Part shown: positions 1-9,252 of the stretch, one piece after another
How positions within the stretch are numbered: position 1 is the first letter of the stretch
How the letters are laid out: every line of letters begins with the position of its first letter
DNA from: Pleomorphovibrio marinus
GTDB lineage: Bacteria > Bacteroidota > Bacteroidia > Cytophagales > Cyclobacteriaceae
Reading direction: 5' to 3'
DNA: 64,000 nt
NCBI RefSeq assembly: GCF_003347495.1
Contig: NZ_QCXY01000002.1
Location: 434,001-498,000 of the forward strand
Position numbers and translations under genes: made by a program
The notes under the pieces: generated by a model
Told to the model about the DNA's origin: nothing
Seen by the model: the letters and a program-made list of their open reading frames with translations, nothing else
Database searches by the model: none

Positions 1-1205
1 GCCCTAGGCGGATCAGTTATCACCACATCTGGTGCAGGGTGTTTTTCCACAAATTCATCATTTAGGATATCCTTCATGTCACCAGCATAAAACTCCGTGT
101 TTTGGATCCTGTTCAACTCTGAATTGATATGGGCATCTTGAACTGCTGCTTCCACATATTCGATCCCGATCACCTTTTTGGAATGCCTGGCCACGTAGTT
201 GGCGATGGTACCAGTGCCGGTATACAGATCGTAAACCACCTCATCCCCGCTTAGATCCGCAAACTCCTTGGCCACCTGATAAAGGCGATGGGCCTGATGT
301 GAATTGGTTTGGTAAAAAGACTTAGGGCCAATCCGGAACTTCAGGTCTTCCATTACCTCCTCGATATAAGGTGTGCCAGCATAGGTATGTACCTCTTGGT
401 CATGGAAGGTTTCGTTCTTTTTGAGGTTGATGATGTAGAGCAAAGAGGTGAGTTTCGGAAAAGAGGTATGGAGAAATTCCATGACAGCATGGATTGCCTC
501 TGAGTTTTCCTCACCGAACTGCACAATTACCATGGTTTCACCAGAAAGTGTGGTACGGATAATAAGGTTCCTAAGCGTACCCTCTTGACGAATTAGATCA
601 AAAAAGGAGATGCCTTTTGCCAGTGCAAAGTCCCGCAACTTATTCCTGATTTCGTTGGAAAGTCCCTCCTGTAGATGGCAGTGGGAAATATCCACGATTT
701 TGTCAAAACGTTTGGGGACGTGGAAGCCTAAGGCATTTTTTTCGAAGGATTCCCCACTTGCAATCTCCTCTTTGGTAAGCCAACGGTTGTTGGAAAAGGT
801 GAATTCCAGTTTATTGCGGTAATACCGGTCGTCTTTTGCCCCTATAATGGGGTTGATTTCGGGAAGAGGCACCTTGGCGATACGCTGAAACTGGTCAATA
901 ACCTGTTGCCGCTTGTAGCTGAGCTGCAAGGAATAACCCAAGTGTTGCCATTTGCATCCCCCGCATACCCCAAAGTGTTGGCAAAAAGGCTCAACCCTGT
1001 CCTTAGAATAGGAGCGAATACGAATGGCCTCAGCCTCCAAAAAACTGTTTCTTCCTTTGGTGACCCTCACATCCACCACGTCTCCGGGTGCCACTTGTTG
1101 GACAAAAACTACCTTGCCTTCATAGTGGGCTACACATTTGCCTTCGGTGGCAATCCTTTCTATTTCCAGGCCCTCCAGGACCATGTTTTTCATCTTTCGG
1201 GACAT
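1..1205 (-). CDS. rlmD: 23S rRNA (uracil-5)-methyltransferase RlmD, 3'-truncated by window edge
   Basis: SAM-dependent methyltransferase of the RumA/RlmD/TrmA family, expected to methylate a uracil of 23S rRNA. I read it on the minus strand from ATG at 1205; about 401 codons are present and the frame is still open at base 1. The N-terminal 60 residues look like a TRAM RNA-binding domain. A cysteine cluster (CQHFGVCGGC, C-x5-C-x2-C) follows, the usual [4Fe-4S] site of RlmD. The C-terminal half has the SAM motif around YDLYTGTGTIANYV and, at the very edge, the DPPR motif that precedes the catalytic region. The catalytic TNPC-type cysteine would lie outside the window. The start is supported by a Bacteroidota promoter just upstream. 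The exact target position (rlmD versus a paralogue) cannot be settled from sequence alone. Confidence 0.88.
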   Translation of the reverse strand, partial: MSRKMKNMVLEGLEIERIATEGKCVAHYEGKVVFVQQVAPGDVVDVRVTKGRNSFLEAEAIRIRSYSKDRVEPFCQHFGVCGGCKWQHLGYSLQLSYKRQQVIDQFQRIAKVPLPEINPIIGAKDDRYYRNKLEFTFSNNRWLTKEEIASGESFEKNALGFHVPKRFDKIVDISHCHLQEGLSNEIRNKLRDFALAKGISFFDLIRQEGTLRNLIIRTTLSGETMVIVQFGEENSEAIHAVMEFLHTSFPKLTSLLYIINLKKNETFHDQEVHTYAGTPYIEEVMEDLKFRIGPKSFYQTNSHQAHRLYQVAKEFADLSGDEVVYDLYTGTGTIANYVARHSKKVIGIEYVEAAVQDAHINSELNRIQNTEFYAGDMKDILNDEFVEKHPAPDVVITDPPR

Positions 1206-1212
1206 AGGCGGG

Positions 1213-1247
1213 CAAAATTACAGAATTTTCCACAATCCCATTGCAAA
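1213..1247 (-). promoter_or_regulatory. Bacteroidota-type promoter of rlmD
   Basis: On the minus strand TTTG (1247-1244) is followed after 23 nt by TAATTTTG (1220-1213), a full match to the -33/-7 consensus TTTG / TAnnTTTG. The rlmD ATG lies only 7 nt past the -7 box, so the transcript would have almost no leader. Confidence 0.55.
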
Positions 1248-1319
1248 TTTTCGGAATGCTTTTTTCCATTAGGAAGGTATAAGGGATATTGCCTATATTT
1301 AAGGTTCATTGAAAGTAAA

Positions 1320-2132
1320 ATGAGGTTAAAAGATAAAGTAGTCATTGTGACTGGTGCCACCTCAGGAATAGGAGAGGCATGTGCGAAAATTTTTGGCAAG
1401 GAAGGAGCCGCAGTATGGATTTCTGGCAGGAGCCAGGTGAAGATTGACAACACCCTTAACGACTTGCAAAAGTTAGGAATTGTTTGTGCTGGCGGGGTTT
1501 GTGATGCGGCCGTGGAGGAACAAAACAAGAAAATGGTGGAAGAGGCTCTAAAGCACTTTGGAAAGATAGATATCCTGATCAATAATGCAGGGATCTCTAT
1601 GAGGGCACTTTTCTCGGAATTGGATCTTAAGGTATTCAGACAAGTAATGGACATTAACTTCTGGGGAACAGTATATGCCACAAAATTTGCCCTTCCGGAG
1701 CTTCTCAGAAACAGTGGAAATATCATTGGTGTTTCTTCCATCAATGGTTTTAGGGGTACTCCAGCCCGAACTGCCTATACGGCCAGCAAATATGCCATGA
1801 ATGGGTTTTTGGAGTCTCTTCGTACAGAAGTGATGAAGAAAGGAGTACACGTCTTGGTGGCTTGCCCCGGGTTTACTGCCTCCAATATACGGAATCAAGC
1901 ACTTACTGCGGATGGCAGCATACAGAAAGAATCCCCAAGGGATGAAAGCAAGATGATGAGTGCCGAGGAGGTAGCGGAAGCTATTTTGAGTGCCACCCTA
2001 AAACGCAAACGGGATTTGGTACTAACCAAGGAAGGCAAACTCGCCCACTTTCTCAACAAATGGGTGCCGGGAGTTATGGATACAGTGGTTTATCGACATA
2101 TGGCAAAAGAAAAAGACTCACCTTTCAAATAA
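1320..2132 (+). CDS. SDR family NAD(P)-dependent oxidoreductase
   Basis: Classical short-chain dehydrogenase of 270 residues, the normal family length. Visible motifs are the cofactor-binding TGATSGIG at residues 11-18, NNAG near residue 87, a catalytic Ser near 139 and the YTASK (YxxxK) pair near 152-156. The chosen start, ATG at 1320, puts the Rossmann motif at its usual distance from the N-terminus; an upstream in-frame extension overlaps rlmD and has no SDR character. A basic C-terminal tail suggests the SDR family with broad carbonyl substrates, but the substrate is not predictable. Its stop codon overlaps the start of the helicase gene by one base (TAATG), so the two are probably translationally coupled. 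Confidence 0.9.
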   Translation: MRLKDKVVIVTGATSGIGEACAKIFGKEGAAVWISGRSQVKIDNTLNDLQKLGIVCAGGVCDAAVEEQNKKMVEEALKHFGKIDILINNAGISMRALFSELDLKVFRQVMDINFWGTVYATKFALPELLRNSGNIIGVSSINGFRGTPARTAYTASKYAMNGFLESLRTEVMKKGVHVLVACPGFTASNIRNQALTADGSIQKESPRDESKMMSAEEVAEAILSATLKRKRDLVLTKEGKLAHFLNKWVPGVMDTVVYRHMAKEKDSPFK

Positions 2133-5100
2133 TGCTTCAGGACGTTTTTCAGGTATATCGAAACCGGCTGCTGGACCTTTCTTCTAATAACAGGTCCATT
2201 TTTCTACCTAAACTGGTGCAGCAACAGATGATAGATCTTAAGGATTTTCACTTCCTTAATAATCATCCCTCTTTTTTTTACATTACGGAGCTGCTGGGCA
2301 GAAAAAGGAACATTCCGCTTATCCAAGTAAATGATGCCCGGGATAAAAACGTCAATCAACTCTCTCAGCGATTAAAGCGCCTATACCAAAATGTGCGCTT
2401 TGCAGAGGAAGAAACAGGGGAGAGGAATTTGTTTGTGGGGTGGCCATTTGTGGAAGGAAAACTGATGAACGATCAACTGATCCGCTGCCCCCTTATTTTT
2501 TTTCCTATCAACTTGCACTTGGAGGATAATATATGGTACCTGAGGAAAAACATGGGTGAATTGCCCTTTCTCAATCCCTCATTCCTCCTGGCTTATGGTC
2601 AGGCTCAGGGAAAATCCTTGGACAGGGAATGGCTGGATCAGTCCTTAGAAGATTTCACCAAGGAACCTAGGGGTTTCAGAACAGACCTTTACCATCATTT
2701 GCATAAGGCTTTGGTAATCAATTTCAACAGGGATATCTACCAGGATAAGCTGGAGTTTTTTTCTGAGGGTCAGCGGGCAAATTTCGAGTCCGAGTTTGAA
2801 ACGGGCAAGCTGAAGCTAATGCCCTATGCGGTTTTGGGTCAGTTTTCACAAAAAAGCTCCTCCTTGATGGATGATTATGACAGGCTGATCCATAAGAATC
2901 CCTTTAAGAACCTGGATGCCTTGTTCAGCTATTGCTTCGTGCCTTCCAATGAAATTTCCAGAGCTTCCAAGGAGGACAACCTTTATCATACCTTACCGCT
3001 GGACTCGAGTCAAGAAGTAGTCCTGAAGCATGTGAAACAGGGAGGTTCAGGTGTGGTGCAGGGCCCTCCTGGTACTGGGAAATCCCAGTTGATAGCAAAT
3101 TTGGTTTCGGACTTTATTTCAAGGGGCAAAAAGGTGCTGGTGGTTTCCCAAAAGAGGGCAGCACTAGATGTGGTCTTTGATAGATTGATGACCCAGGGGT
3201 TCGGCAATTTTGTTTCTTTGGTTCATGATTTCAGGGGTGATAGGAAGGAACTTTACAAAAAAATTGCCCACCAAATCAGTTCTCTGGAGAACTACAAGGA
3301 ACTTAACAGGTCCTTGGATGCTATCCAACTGGAAAGAAACCTCAGTCAATTGTCCATGACCATCGAGCGGCATTCCGATTTCTTTGAGGAATACAAAAAT
3401 GCGCTTTATGACATGAAGGAGTGTGGGATACCCATTAAGGAGCTTTATGTTACATCCTCATTCGGAGAGGAAACCGTGGATCTCACCCAGTATTACAAGC
3501 ATTTCATGTTAGATAACATGGAAAAAGTCCTGTCGGACTTTGAGGCATATCACGGCTATTACAAATCCTACGGTACCTCTTCTTCCTTTTGGTTCCATCG
3601 TAGGGATTTTTCAGAGATGTCTTACCAAGCCTTCACGGCTTTTAAGGAAACCCTTAACGAAATCAATAGGGTAAAAACTTCCACGGAAAAAGAGCTAAGA
3701 GAATTTCTGGTGGATGATTTTGAATTTGGACTCATCTATCAGTCTTTCGAACAAAAGGAGAAATTGAAGATTTTAAAAGGACTTCTTGATAATGGGGAGG
3801 TCTATCAAAAATTCGGAATACTGATGGGGTATTCCAAGGATAGTTTTGACCTATTGTGGCTGGAGAACAAAACGGAGACCATAAGAAAGCTGTTTGCTTC
3901 TGACGGTATAGAATGGCATACACCTGACAAAGAGGTGGAAGAGACCTTAAAGAAAGCCATCCATGTGCATGAAAAAGTGGGTTCCTGGTGGGGAAAAGTA
4001 GGCGTAAAGTGGAAAGCCAATAAATATGGGGACATACTGGAGCTTTTGGATAAGAATAGCTTGCAAATAGACCAGTACGGGGTTGAGGCTTTAGTGAATA
4101 AATTGGAAAACCGATTGAACCTCAATCATCAATATACCTTATTGGCACAGAAGGAATGGGTCACACTTCCAAGTAAACCATTTGAATGGCAAGAGATCCA
4201 AGATATGGCCAAACTGCTTACCAGTGCCATTGAAGCCCGGTTCATTTTGGCAGATGTTGGCGTTTTGGCGTCCTACCTCTACAGGCCTCAGATGCCTTAT
4301 GATCGTTTTTCCAACCTGCTCAATGAGTTTATCCAAATCAATGACAGGGCCTATCATTACATTCCCAGGTGGAAGCAGCACCTTACCGATATACAGCTTA
4401 AACACCTTCTTGGAACCCCCAATGAAGAAAAGCTTTATCCAATAATGGAAACCTTCCCTATTGATTTTGAGGCATTGAAGAGATTTGATGCCCTTAGGCA
4501 CCGCTTAAGAGAAGTGGATATTAAGTTGATGGAGAAGATAATTGATGAATATCCCAGCTCCAGTTTTATGACCATAAGGAAGGTTTTCATCAGCAGTTTA
4601 CGAACCGCATGGATTGATCATATTGAGACCAAAAACCCGGTATTAAAAGAGATATCGGGCCCCCAAATGAAAGGGCTGCTCGAGGAATATGGGTTGGCGG
4701 TGGAGGAAAAACTCAAGATTTCCAGATTTATTACCGAAATGCGTCTCAGGGAAGAAGTTTGCAAGGGGCTAGAGTATAACCGGCTTAACAACCTCATTAC
4801 TTACAGGGATTTGGCCCACCAGGTAACCAAAAAGAAAAAAATATGGCCGATCAAAAAGCTTATTGAACAGTATAAGGAGGAGGTATTTAAACTGATACCC
4901 TGTTGGCTGGCATCTCCCGAAACCGCATCAGCTATCCTGCCACTGGAGCCTGTTTTTGACTTAGTGGTCTTTGACGAGGCAAGCCAGTGTTATTTTGAAC
5001 GTGCGCTTCCTGTAATGCTTAGGGGAAAGCAGATGGTAGTGGCAGGGGATAGTAAGCAGTTGCAGCCTTATGACCTCTATAAGGTAAGGCTGGAGACAGA

Positions 5101-6115
5101 GGAGGAAATTCCAGAACTGGAGGTGGAATCCTTGCTGGAGATGAGCGCCAGGTACTTCCCTAGTTTTCAGTTGCAAACGCACTACAGAAGCAGCTATCTT
5201 CCCTTGATCCATTTTTCCAACCAGCATTTTTATGAGGGAAACCTCTACATGGTTCCGAAAATGGATTCCCTCAACCAAGTAGTAACCCCATTATCCCTGT
5301 TTGTGGTGGAGGGCACATGGGAAAAACAAACCAACAAGGTGGAGGCGCAATTTACTATTGAAAAATTTAAGGAATTAGCCACTTCCTTTCCAAATGAAAG
5401 TGTGGGCATCATTACTTTTAATTATTTCCAGATGGTGCTAATCATGGAGCTACTGGAGAAAGAAGGGATACTAGAAGCGAATCAGCAGGTAAAGGTCAGG
5501 AATATAGAGAACGTACAAGGCGACGAATTTGACAGGGTGATTTTTTCAGTAGGTTATGCGCCAAATCCACAGGGGAAGTTTACGGCAAATTTCGGTATGC
5601 TGTCCAGAAAGGGTGGTGAAAATAGGTTAAATGTTGCTATCACCAGGGCAAGAAAGGCAGTGCTATTGATCAGCAGCATTAAGCCCACCGACTTTCAGCC
5701 TTCCCAGCTTTCCAATCCAGGGATCAAGATGTTGAGGGATTATTTGGCATTTGTCGAAAGTATTCATCAAGGGGAAGAGGTTAAGTTCAACACTGTCCCT
5801 GTCCCAGCCTTTAGGGACAGGTGGTCCTTAAGGGATAAACTAAAAGGGAAGTATGGGAACCATGAGGTGAGAGAAACCCCTTTTTATCGGGTCATGGATT
5901 TAGAAGTAGCGGAGGAAGGGAAGGTTACCACCGCTATCCTTACCGATGACCAGCGGTTTTTTCAGTGTAACAGTGCAAAGGAAGCCTTTGTGTATCATCC
6001 CAAGATGCTACAGGATAAAAATTGGCATACCCTGTTTTTATTTAGCAGACAGTATTGGCTGGACAAGGAGGATTTACTGCAAACTAAATTACAATTTCAG
6101 TCCCAGAAAGATTAG
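2132..6115 (+). CDS. Large SF1 (Upf1/DNA2-like) helicase with DUF4011-like N-terminus
   Basis: A 1327-residue ATP-dependent nucleic-acid helicase. The N-terminus (YRNRLLDLSSNNRS) resembles DUF4011, found at the start of giant AAA_11/AAA_12 helicases. Walker A GPPGTGKS is at about residue 311, after which a long helical insertion of some 600 residues separates it from Walker B (FDEASQ, about 947). Next come GDSKQLQP (about 971), QGDEFDRV (about 1126) and ITRARKAV (about 1167), the usual SF1 motifs III, V and VI. The last 90 residues keep the pattern of an MTES_1575/Vsr-like nuclease but lack clear catalytic acids. I chose ATG at 2132 because the alternative upstream start lies inside the dehydrogenase. 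Function is unknown; repair or nucleic-acid quality control are possible. Confidence 0.85.
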   Translation: MLQDVFQVYRNRLLDLSSNNRSIFLPKLVQQQMIDLKDFHFLNNHPSFFYITELLGRKRNIPLIQVNDARDKNVNQLSQRLKRLYQNVRFAEEETGERNLFVGWPFVEGKLMNDQLIRCPLIFFPINLHLEDNIWYLRKNMGELPFLNPSFLLAYGQAQGKSLDREWLDQSLEDFTKEPRGFRTDLYHHLHKALVINFNRDIYQDKLEFFSEGQRANFESEFETGKLKLMPYAVLGQFSQKSSSLMDDYDRLIHKNPFKNLDALFSYCFVPSNEISRASKEDNLYHTLPLDSSQEVVLKHVKQGGSGVVQGPPGTGKSQLIANLVSDFISRGKKVLVVSQKRAALDVVFDRLMTQGFGNFVSLVHDFRGDRKELYKKIAHQISSLENYKELNRSLDAIQLERNLSQLSMTIERHSDFFEEYKNALYDMKECGIPIKELYVTSSFGEETVDLTQYYKHFMLDNMEKVLSDFEAYHGYYKSYGTSSSFWFHRRDFSEMSYQAFTAFKETLNEINRVKTSTEKELREFLVDDFEFGLIYQSFEQKEKLKILKGLLDNGEVYQKFGILMGYSKDSFDLLWLENKTETIRKLFASDGIEWHTPDKEVEETLKKAIHVHEKVGSWWGKVGVKWKANKYGDILELLDKNSLQIDQYGVEALVNKLENRLNLNHQYTLLAQKEWVTLPSKPFEWQEIQDMAKLLTSAIEARFILADVGVLASYLYRPQMPYDRFSNLLNEFIQINDRAYHYIPRWKQHLTDIQLKHLLGTPNEEKLYPIMETFPIDFEALKRFDALRHRLREVDIKLMEKIIDEYPSSSFMTIRKVFISSLRTAWIDHIETKNPVLKEISGPQMKGLLEEYGLAVEEKLKISRFITEMRLREEVCKGLEYNRLNNLITYRDLAHQVTKKKKIWPIKKLIEQYKEEVFKLIPCWLASPETASAILPLEPVFDLVVFDEASQCYFERALPVMLRGKQMVVAGDSKQLQPYDLYKVRLETEEEIPELEVESLLEMSARYFPSFQLQTHYRSSYLPLIHFSNQHFYEGNLYMVPKMDSLNQVVTPLSLFVVEGTWEKQTNKVEAQFTIEKFKELATSFPNESVGIITFNYFQMVLIMELLEKEGILEANQQVKVRNIENVQGDEFDRVIFSVGYAPNPQGKFTANFGMLSRKGGENRLNVAITRARKAVLLISSIKPTDFQPSQLSNPGIKMLRDYLAFVESIHQGEEVKFNTVPVPAFRDRWSLRDKLKGKYGNHEVRETPFYRVMDLEVAEEGKVTTAILTDDQRFFQCNSAKEAFVYHPKMLQDKNWHTLFLFSRQYWLDKEDLLQTKLQFQSQKD

Positions 6116-6133
6116 GCAAGAACAATCAGGATA

Positions 6134-6159
6134 TTCCCTACCAGAAAATTGGTAGGGAA
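6134..6159 (+). terminator. Hairpin after the helicase gene
   Basis: Perfect 10-bp stem TTCCCTACCA / TGGTAGGGAA with a 6-nt loop, 19 bases after the helicase stop. There is no following T-run, so it may be an mRNA-stabilising 3' hairpin or a weak terminator. Confidence 0.45.
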
Positions 6160-6304
6160 GACCCGTAAATAAGGATTACCGACCGTTTTTATAGTAAAAA
6201 CTATAGAATTAGATATATTTGGCATTAATTTGAAGCATCATTAGAGAATTATGTGTCAAAAATTGTAAATAAGGGATCAAAGTTAACCCGTTTAAAGGAT
6301 ATTC

Positions 6305-7306
6305 ATGTTGTATTTTATAAGTTGTGATTGGGGAACAAGTTCTTTTAGGATCAGTTTGGTGAAATCTTCCAACTTGGATGTCCTATATCTGCATAGGAGT
6401 GAAAAAGGCATAGGCCAGGTAAATCGCAGTCTTACCGATGACCAACGCCAAACCCAATCCTTACGGGAGAAAGCCTACCTAGTCGTAATTAAAGAAGGAA
6501 TTGAAGTCCTTGAAAAACAATCAGGACTAGACCTAAAAGGGACTTTGGTGATTTGTTCAGGCATGGCTACCTCCAGTATTGGGTTAAGGGAACTGCCATT
6601 TACCCCTTTGCCTTTCTCCACTGATGGCCGAAATCTCGGATTGGCATTTCTAACTGCATCTCCATTTTTTGACTTTCCATTGGTATTGCTATCAGGCTTA
6701 AAGCATTCCAGTGATTTGCTTAGGGGCGAAGAGACACAGTTGGTAGGGGTCGTGCATCAGCTAGCAGACTTTGATGGTATTGGGGTGTTTATTTTTCCTG
6801 GAACCCACTCAAAACACATTTTTGTCCATGATCACGAAGTAAGAGGTTTCAATACATTTATGACTGGGGAACTATTCGCTTTATTGAGTCAGAACAGTAT
6901 TTTGCAGTCTAATGTGGAAGCAGGAGGCTCGCTAGAGGAGGATTCTGGTAAAAGTTGCTTTTTGGAAGGGGTAAAGGATAGTGAGGAAGGCAATATTCTT
7001 TCTCGGCTTTTTCAAGTGAGAACTTCTCACTTGCTAAAGGGCAGAGATCCGAAACTGAATTTTTTATATCTCAGCGGGTTGCTGATAGGCACCGAACTTC
7101 GGGGTCTGAAGGCCAATGGGGAAAAAGTTTATTTGTGTGCAACTGAACCATTGCATACCTCTTATTCCCTGTCCTTGCAAGCTTTGTCCATTCCTTCTAT
7201 GGTGGTACCTCCTAAGGTGGTAGAGCATTCAGTAATTGCAGGGCAGTTTAAAATTTACAACCAAAAACTAAATCATGAAAGAAGCATTTTCTTGGGAAAC
7301 ATTTGA
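6305..7306 (+). CDS. dgoK: 2-dehydro-3-deoxygalactonokinase (DgoK family)
   Basis: Kinase of 333 residues that phosphorylates 2-keto-3-deoxy-galactonate (or the gluconate epimer) at C6 with ATP, the step before aldol cleavage. The N-terminal phosphate loop CDWGTSSFR is the hallmark of this family, and the length fits. A second family feature is the central FIFPGTHSKH segment. The gene overlaps the following aldolase by 32 bp, so the two are surely co-expressed and form a minimal DeLey-Doudoroff / branched Entner-Doudoroff module. A TATATTTG box at 6214-6221 could be the -7 promoter element, with a leader of about 80 nt. Substrate epimer is not determinable from sequence. Confidence 0.88.
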   Translation: MLYFISCDWGTSSFRISLVKSSNLDVLYLHRSEKGIGQVNRSLTDDQRQTQSLREKAYLVVIKEGIEVLEKQSGLDLKGTLVICSGMATSSIGLRELPFTPLPFSTDGRNLGLAFLTASPFFDFPLVLLSGLKHSSDLLRGEETQLVGVVHQLADFDGIGVFIFPGTHSKHIFVHDHEVRGFNTFMTGELFALLSQNSILQSNVEAGGSLEEDSGKSCFLEGVKDSEEGNILSRLFQVRTSHLLKGRDPKLNFLYLSGLLIGTELRGLKANGEKVYLCATEPLHTSYSLSLQALSIPSMVVPPKVVEHSVIAGQFKIYNQKLNHERSIFLGNI

Positions 7307-7910
7307 GAAAGTCCCAGTGGTAGCTATTCTGCGGCACCTTCCTTCCGCCCAGCTCCATCCTCTTATCCACTGTATGCAACAAGCCGGGGTGGGCACTGTG
7401 GAAGTCACCATGAACAGTAATGACGCGGTCTCATCCATTCGTGGGTTATCCCAAGAATTTGGAAAAACGATGAACGTCGGTGCAGGCACAGTATGCAACT
7501 TGGAGGACATGCACGCAGCCCTGGAAGCAGGAGCCCAGTTTATAGTGATGCCTATTATCCAACCCGATGTGATCAATTACTGTGTGATCCATGATATCCC
7601 GGTCTTTCCAGGTGCTTTCACTCCATCAGAAATTCATACCGCCTGGCAATTGGGGGCACATATGATTAAGGTTTTTCCTGCTTCAACCCTAGGGCCCTCC
7701 TATATAAAAGATCTTCTGGCCCCATTAAATCACCTCAAACTTGTGCCCACCGGTGGGGTCACAAAGGAAAATGTGAAGGAATATATGAATGCAGGGGCCC
7801 GTGGAGTAGGTGTGGGGAGCAGTCTTGTTCCTACTGACTTATTAAAAAAGGAGGACTGGAAAGGGCTGGAAAACCATATGAAGGAATTTGTAGCGGCCAT
7901 ACCCAATTAG
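7275..7910 (+). CDS. eda: 2-dehydro-3-deoxy-phosphogluconate/galactonate aldolase
   Basis: Class I aldolase of 211 residues that splits KDPG or KDPGal to pyruvate and glyceraldehyde-3-phosphate. Family signatures are present: VAILRH near the N-terminus, the catalytic Glu in VEVTMNS, GAGTV, PGAFTPSE for phosphate and pyruvate binding, and the Schiff-base lysine in KVFPAS. The C-terminal GGVTKENV and GVGSSL segments form the phosphate site. It starts inside the end of dgoK (32-bp overlap), which pairs kinase and aldolase one to one. Eda and DgoA are homologous and are not separated here by sequence; the partner kinase makes KDPGal cleavage at least part of the role. Confidence 0.9.
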   Translation: MKEAFSWETFEKVPVVAILRHLPSAQLHPLIHCMQQAGVGTVEVTMNSNDAVSSIRGLSQEFGKTMNVGAGTVCNLEDMHAALEAGAQFIVMPIIQPDVINYCVIHDIPVFPGAFTPSEIHTAWQLGAHMIKVFPASTLGPSYIKDLLAPLNHLKLVPTGGVTKENVKEYMNAGARGVGVGSSLVPTDLLKKEDWKGLENHMKEFVAAIPN

Positions 7911-7976
7911 TCCTTAAAAACTTCTTCTAAATTTTTTTCCCTAATTTTAACCAGAGGATCTAGATATATCAAAGCT

Positions 7977-8203
7977 ATGGGTCAGACCGACTATTTGTTG
8001 ATCATCCTTTCTTTTTCTATTTTCCTTATTGGTTTTAGGGACAAAAGTGAAGATCCATGCCTTCTATTTCTTGACTTTTGGTTTGTCAGGATTTGCCTGG
8101 ATACATTTGAGAGGAAACGTTGCCCGCTTGTTCCTTTATGGAAAAAAAACTTTCTGTCTCTGTCTTTGTGATTGCCTTAATCCTTTTCATATTTATAAAT
8201 TAA
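7977..8203 (+). pseudogene. Possible frameshifted remnant of a small membrane protein
   Basis: Between the aldolase and the FAH gene are 312 bases without an intact gene. From ATG at 7977, three frames read in succession give one coherent hydrophobic stretch: MGQTDYLLIILSFSIFLIG in the first frame, then (after about 8030) LGTKVKIHAFYFLTFGLSG and onward in the next, then after an 8-A run at 8142-8149 LSVSVFVIALILFIFIN to a TAA at 8201-8203. The composite would be about 75 residues with two or three membrane helices. This may be a decayed gene, or only AT-rich DNA that happens to encode hydrophobic residues. No family is recognised. Confidence 0.25.
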
Positions 8204-8222
8204 ATCAAAATAACCAAGCATT

Positions 8223-9059
8223 ATGAAACTGTACAAAACTATGGACGGCCTGGTGGCTGAAAGAAATGGGGAATTTTTTGCCCTTCCGGAAAAATCATGG
8301 GACGACTTTATCAACGACGATAACCTTGCCTCCAAACTGAGATCACTGATAGAATCACTTTCCCCTTCTGAACAAGCAAAAAGAGCTATAGAGGAACGTT
8401 TACAAGCCCCTGTAGGACAGCAGGAGATTTGGGCCAGTGGTGTCACCTATTACAATAGTAAACTTGGCAGGCAAGAAGAATCGAAAGACAGTGGAGGGGG
8501 GACTTTTTATGAAATGGTATACAATGCGGAGAGACCTGAACTATTTATGAAGGCTTCCGGGCACAGGGCCGTGGGGCATGGGGCACAGGTACGGATAAGG
8601 AAGGATTCCACCTGGGACGTGCCTGAGCCCGAACTTACGTTGGTGATTACCAAGTCCGGAAAAATTGTGGGCTATACTGTGGGAAATGATATGAGCTCAA
8701 GGAGTATCGAAGGGGAAAACCCACTTTATTTGCCGCAGGCCAAAGTATACGATGGATGTGCCGCGGTAGGCCCCTGTGTATTTGTCACTGATCAGCCTCT
8801 TCCAACAGACACTACCATCCGCCTAAGCATTGAGCGTGACGGCAAATTGGTTTTTGAGGATTCCATAGCCATATCCCAAATAAAAAGGAAGTTTACCGAC
8901 TTGGTCAAGTACCTGTATAGGGAGTATTCCTTTCCCCATGGGAGCTTGCTGATGACCGGCACTGGAATAGTACCCGATCACACATTTACCCTTCAGTCTG
9001 GTGATGTAATCAACATTGACATCCAAGGAATAGGAACCTTGACTAATTCAGTGGCTTAA
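8223..9059 (+). CDS. Fumarylacetoacetate hydrolase family protein, KdaD-like
   Basis: Protein of 278 residues with the FAH fold. The run ASGVTYYNSK, the acid pair in WDVPEPELTL, GNDMSSRSIEGENPLYLP and AKVYDGCAAVGP match the subgroup that includes 2-keto-3-deoxy-D-arabinonate dehydratase rather than catechol meta-cleavage hydrolases. The metal-binding Glu residues and a distal Asp are present. Start ATG 8223 gives the usual length. Lying downstream of a keto-deoxy sugar acid kinase and aldolase, it most likely acts on a related 2-keto-3-deoxy acid. A hydratase, dehydratase or hydrolase activity cannot be distinguished. It ends in its own strong terminator. Confidence 0.8.
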   Translation: MKLYKTMDGLVAERNGEFFALPEKSWDDFINDDNLASKLRSLIESLSPSEQAKRAIEERLQAPVGQQEIWASGVTYYNSKLGRQEESKDSGGGTFYEMVYNAERPELFMKASGHRAVGHGAQVRIRKDSTWDVPEPELTLVITKSGKIVGYTVGNDMSSRSIEGENPLYLPQAKVYDGCAAVGPCVFVTDQPLPTDTTIRLSIERDGKLVFEDSIAISQIKRKFTDLVKYLYREYSFPHGSLLMTGTGIVPDHTFTLQSGDVINIDIQGIGTLTNSVA

Positions 9060-9084
9060 GGACAGGTTGTCAGTCGGTTGATTG

Positions 9085-9115
9085 AAAAAATGGCAGATAC
9101 TTTCTGTCATTTTTT
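9085..9115 (+). terminator. Rho-independent terminator after the FAH gene
   Basis: 13-bp stem (9085-9097 with 9103-9115, including one G-U pair) around a 5-nt loop, ending in six T residues. The A-run on the left arm also lets it work on the minus strand. Confidence 0.75.
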
Positions 9116-9252
9116 AGGCAAATAATTTCTTGGTAGGTATTGGCATTTCTGTTGCGTCTATGATCTTGTTACTATGTTAAGATGGTAAACGGTTGAAGCC
9201 CGTTAGGATAAATCTTCTGATGAGCATATTGTCAACATTAAACTTATTAACC

